From the NCBI GenBank assembly GCA_008704415.1, contig VXIS01000001.1:362146-426145 (forward strand): a DNA stretch of 64,000 bases, in the 5' to 3' direction. Positions within the stretch are counted from its first letter, which is position 1. Each line of letters starts with the position of its first letter. A program made the translations under genes and the position numbers. Below, piece by piece: positions 62,936-64,000 of the stretch. The stretch is from Sphaerosporella brunnea. Lineage: Eukaryota > Ascomycota > Pezizomycetes > Pezizales > Pyronemataceae. The notes beneath the pieces are model-generated. The model saw only the letters and a program-made list of their open reading frames with translations. It had not been told where the DNA came from and did not search any database.

Positions 62936-64000
62936 CTAGCGGTCGAATCGTGGAGGTTTATACGGGATGAACTCGTAGGCAATCGGGCCGGCGGGCGTCC
63001 GAGAGGGAAATGAATGATGCCGGAAAGGCCAATTTGCACCCTCGTCGATCCATTGGACAACATTGAAGGTGCGGGGCATCGAGGCCGATTGCATTGTCCC
63101 GGGCGTAGAATGGATTGTCCCGGGGGTAGAATGCATTGTCCCGGGCAGGGATCGCATTGTCCCGGGGGTAGGATGCATTGTCCCAGGCGTAGAATGGATT
63201 GTCCCGGGCGTAGAATGCATTGTCCCGAGCGCAGAATGCATTGTCCCGGGCAGGGATCGCATTGTTCCGGGCGTAGAATGGATTGTCCCGGGCGTAGAAT
63301 GCATTGTCCCGGGGGTAGAATGCATTGTCCCGGGCGTAGAATGGATTGTCCCGGGGGTAGGATGCGTTGTCCCGGGCAGGGATCGCATTGTGCCGGGCAG
63401 GGATCGCATTGTGCCGGGCAGGGCTCTTTCACTCCCGTGTTGATTGGCGGTCTGGAGCAAAGCCTGACGGATACACTCCAGTAATTCCAGAGCCTTCGGC
63501 CCAATGGCGGAATTGGGTATCGAAACTTTGGGAAGAACGGCCTGCAGATCGTCGACGCTGTGGAGTGCCATACAATTGGCGATTATCAGTTCTCTTTGAG
63601 AGGCCGGGAGAATCAGATGATACGTTTCCGGCCAATGTTGCTTCAACCAAGAGTCGATTGTTTGTCGAACTGCTGTAATTGCGGCCTGGCTAGGTTTTCG
63701 AACTGCAGGGCCGCGAGGTAAAGTCGATAGCCCCGGGGCAATCGACTCAATGCACCTGACGCTCAGTGAGGCCGATACGCCATTGAGAACACAATTTTGA
63801 GCGTCGTCAGGATCCAGAAGGTAAAGCATATTGTCACAGCAGCCCGGGGCACGATTTTGGGATTCATACGCTGCTGAATCGCCAAAAGTGGCAAGCGCGG
63901 CGCGGCATCGACAACCAAGAGTATTGACATAGAAGAGCAACCCGGGGTCCAAACGCGCACAGGCCGTGTCGGTTTTACCACGCTCGGAAGGATTCTTGTC
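62936..64000 (-). CDS. RecQ-like helicase, C-terminal part with heptapeptide repeats (partial)
   Basis: The minus-strand frame is open to the right edge, so the helicase motor would lie beyond it; 354 residues are visible. The first visible part (FYVNTLGCRCRAALATFGDS...APGCCDN) matches the RecQ zinc-binding motif, CRR-x-FG...CDNC-like. A helical segment (TIDSWLKQHWPETYHLILPA, ANCMALHSVDDLQAVLPKVS, ALELLECIRQALLQTA) resembles the region after it in fungal RecQ-like/telomere-linked helicases. Then come 16 copies of a heptapeptide (TPGTMHS/LPGTMRS) encoded by 21-nt units, and a C-terminal tail with YEFIPYKPPRFDR. It converges on the DUF6589 gene, 23 bp away. The N-terminus is not visible, so activity cannot be judged. 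Confidence 0.65.
   Translation of the reverse strand, partial: DKNPSERGKTDTACARLDPGLLFYVNTLGCRCRAALATFGDSAAYESQNRAPGCCDNMLYLLDPDDAQNCVLNGVSASLSVRCIESIAPGLSTLPRGPAVRKPSQAAITAVRQTIDSWLKQHWPETYHLILPASQRELIIANCMALHSVDDLQAVLPKVSIPNSAIGPKALELLECIRQALLQTANQHGSERALPGTMRSLPGTMRSLPGTTHPTPGTIHSTPGTMHSTPGTMHSTPGTIHSTPGTMRSLPGTMHSALGTMHSTPGTIHSTPGTMHPTPGTMRSLPGTMHSTPGTIHSTPGTMQSASMPRTFNVVQWIDEGANWPFRHHSFPSRTPAGPIAYEFIPYKPPRFDR
63089..63424. repeat. 21-nt tandem repeat, 16 units, inside the helicase-like gene
   Basis: Sixteen consecutive 21-nt units of the type ATTGTCCCGGGCGTAGAATGS, most with a CCCGGG core. On the minus strand each reads as a seven-residue unit (T/L)PGT(M/I)(H/R)S. Two variant classes (GGCGTAGAATG and GGCAGGGATCG) alternate, giving a higher-order pattern. 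All units keep frame, with no indel off a multiple of 21. Confidence 0.85.

Noticed and set aside
62936..63425. Tandem 21-nt array as a CRISPR
   Set aside because: Units are contiguous with no unique spacers, the host is a eukaryote and the array is coding.
63014..63484. Plus-strand frames of 126-156 codons made of VPGVEWI/CPGRRMD repeats
   Set aside because: Created by the 21-nt repeat, which has no stops in several frames. The minus frame is supported by flanking RecQ-like sequence.

Overview
The window is nuclear DNA of a filamentous ascomycete (Pezizomycotina). The evidence is compact genes with many short introns (about 42-76 nt, one of 125 nt) that carry GT/AG borders and a CTAAC/CTGAC-type branch site close to the acceptor. 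There are also unmistakable fungal housekeeping genes: MET10-type sulfite reductase, BRE1, FYV10/GID9, ArgJ, PGS1, RPF1, BUD22, Yrb30 and a NDUFA12-type complex I subunit. I cannot name the genus. A DUF6589 gene together with poorly conserved F-box-like genes would fit an early-diverging lineage such as Pezizomycetes, but that is a guess.

Layout. 1-23 kb is gene-poor. It holds a partial unknown gene on the left edge, three F-box-like genes (2711, 7246, 19914; the last two are clear paralogues), a small membrane protein, a secreted nuclease/phosphatase fused to a jacalin-like lectin, a four-exon orphan gene (14139), a thioesterase and a decayed coiled-coil gene. Between them lie several foldback (MITE-like) elements. 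23-29 kb carries BUD22, Yrb30 and a MYND zinc-finger gene. 28-39 kb holds two copies of a diverged dispersed repeat about 0.8 kb long, flanking an orphan coiled-coil gene and the large sulfite reductase flavoprotein gene. 39-59.4 kb is a dense housekeeping block: a small secreted protein, a Rec114-like gene, BRE1, a BMT5-like rRNA methyltransferase, FYV10, argJ, glycyl-tRNA synthetase, RPF1, ribosomal protein uL2, PGS1 and NDUFA12. 59.4-64 kb changes character: a DUF6589 gene interrupted by an in-frame TGA runs convergently, 23 bp apart, into the C-terminal part of a RecQ-like helicase gene with a 16-copy heptapeptide repeat that leaves the window.

Genes working together. RPF1, BUD22, the BMT5-like methyltransferase and uL2 all serve the 60S/40S ribosome; glycyl-tRNA synthetase and argJ serve translation and arginine supply. 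PGS1 (first committed step to cardiolipin) and NDUFA12 (complex I) are divergent and share a 247-bp intergenic region, and both act at the mitochondrial inner membrane. RPF1 and glycyl-tRNA synthetase likewise share 200 bp. The right-edge pair (DUF6589 plus RecQ-like helicase) is the best candidate for an undescribed mobile or subtelomeric system.
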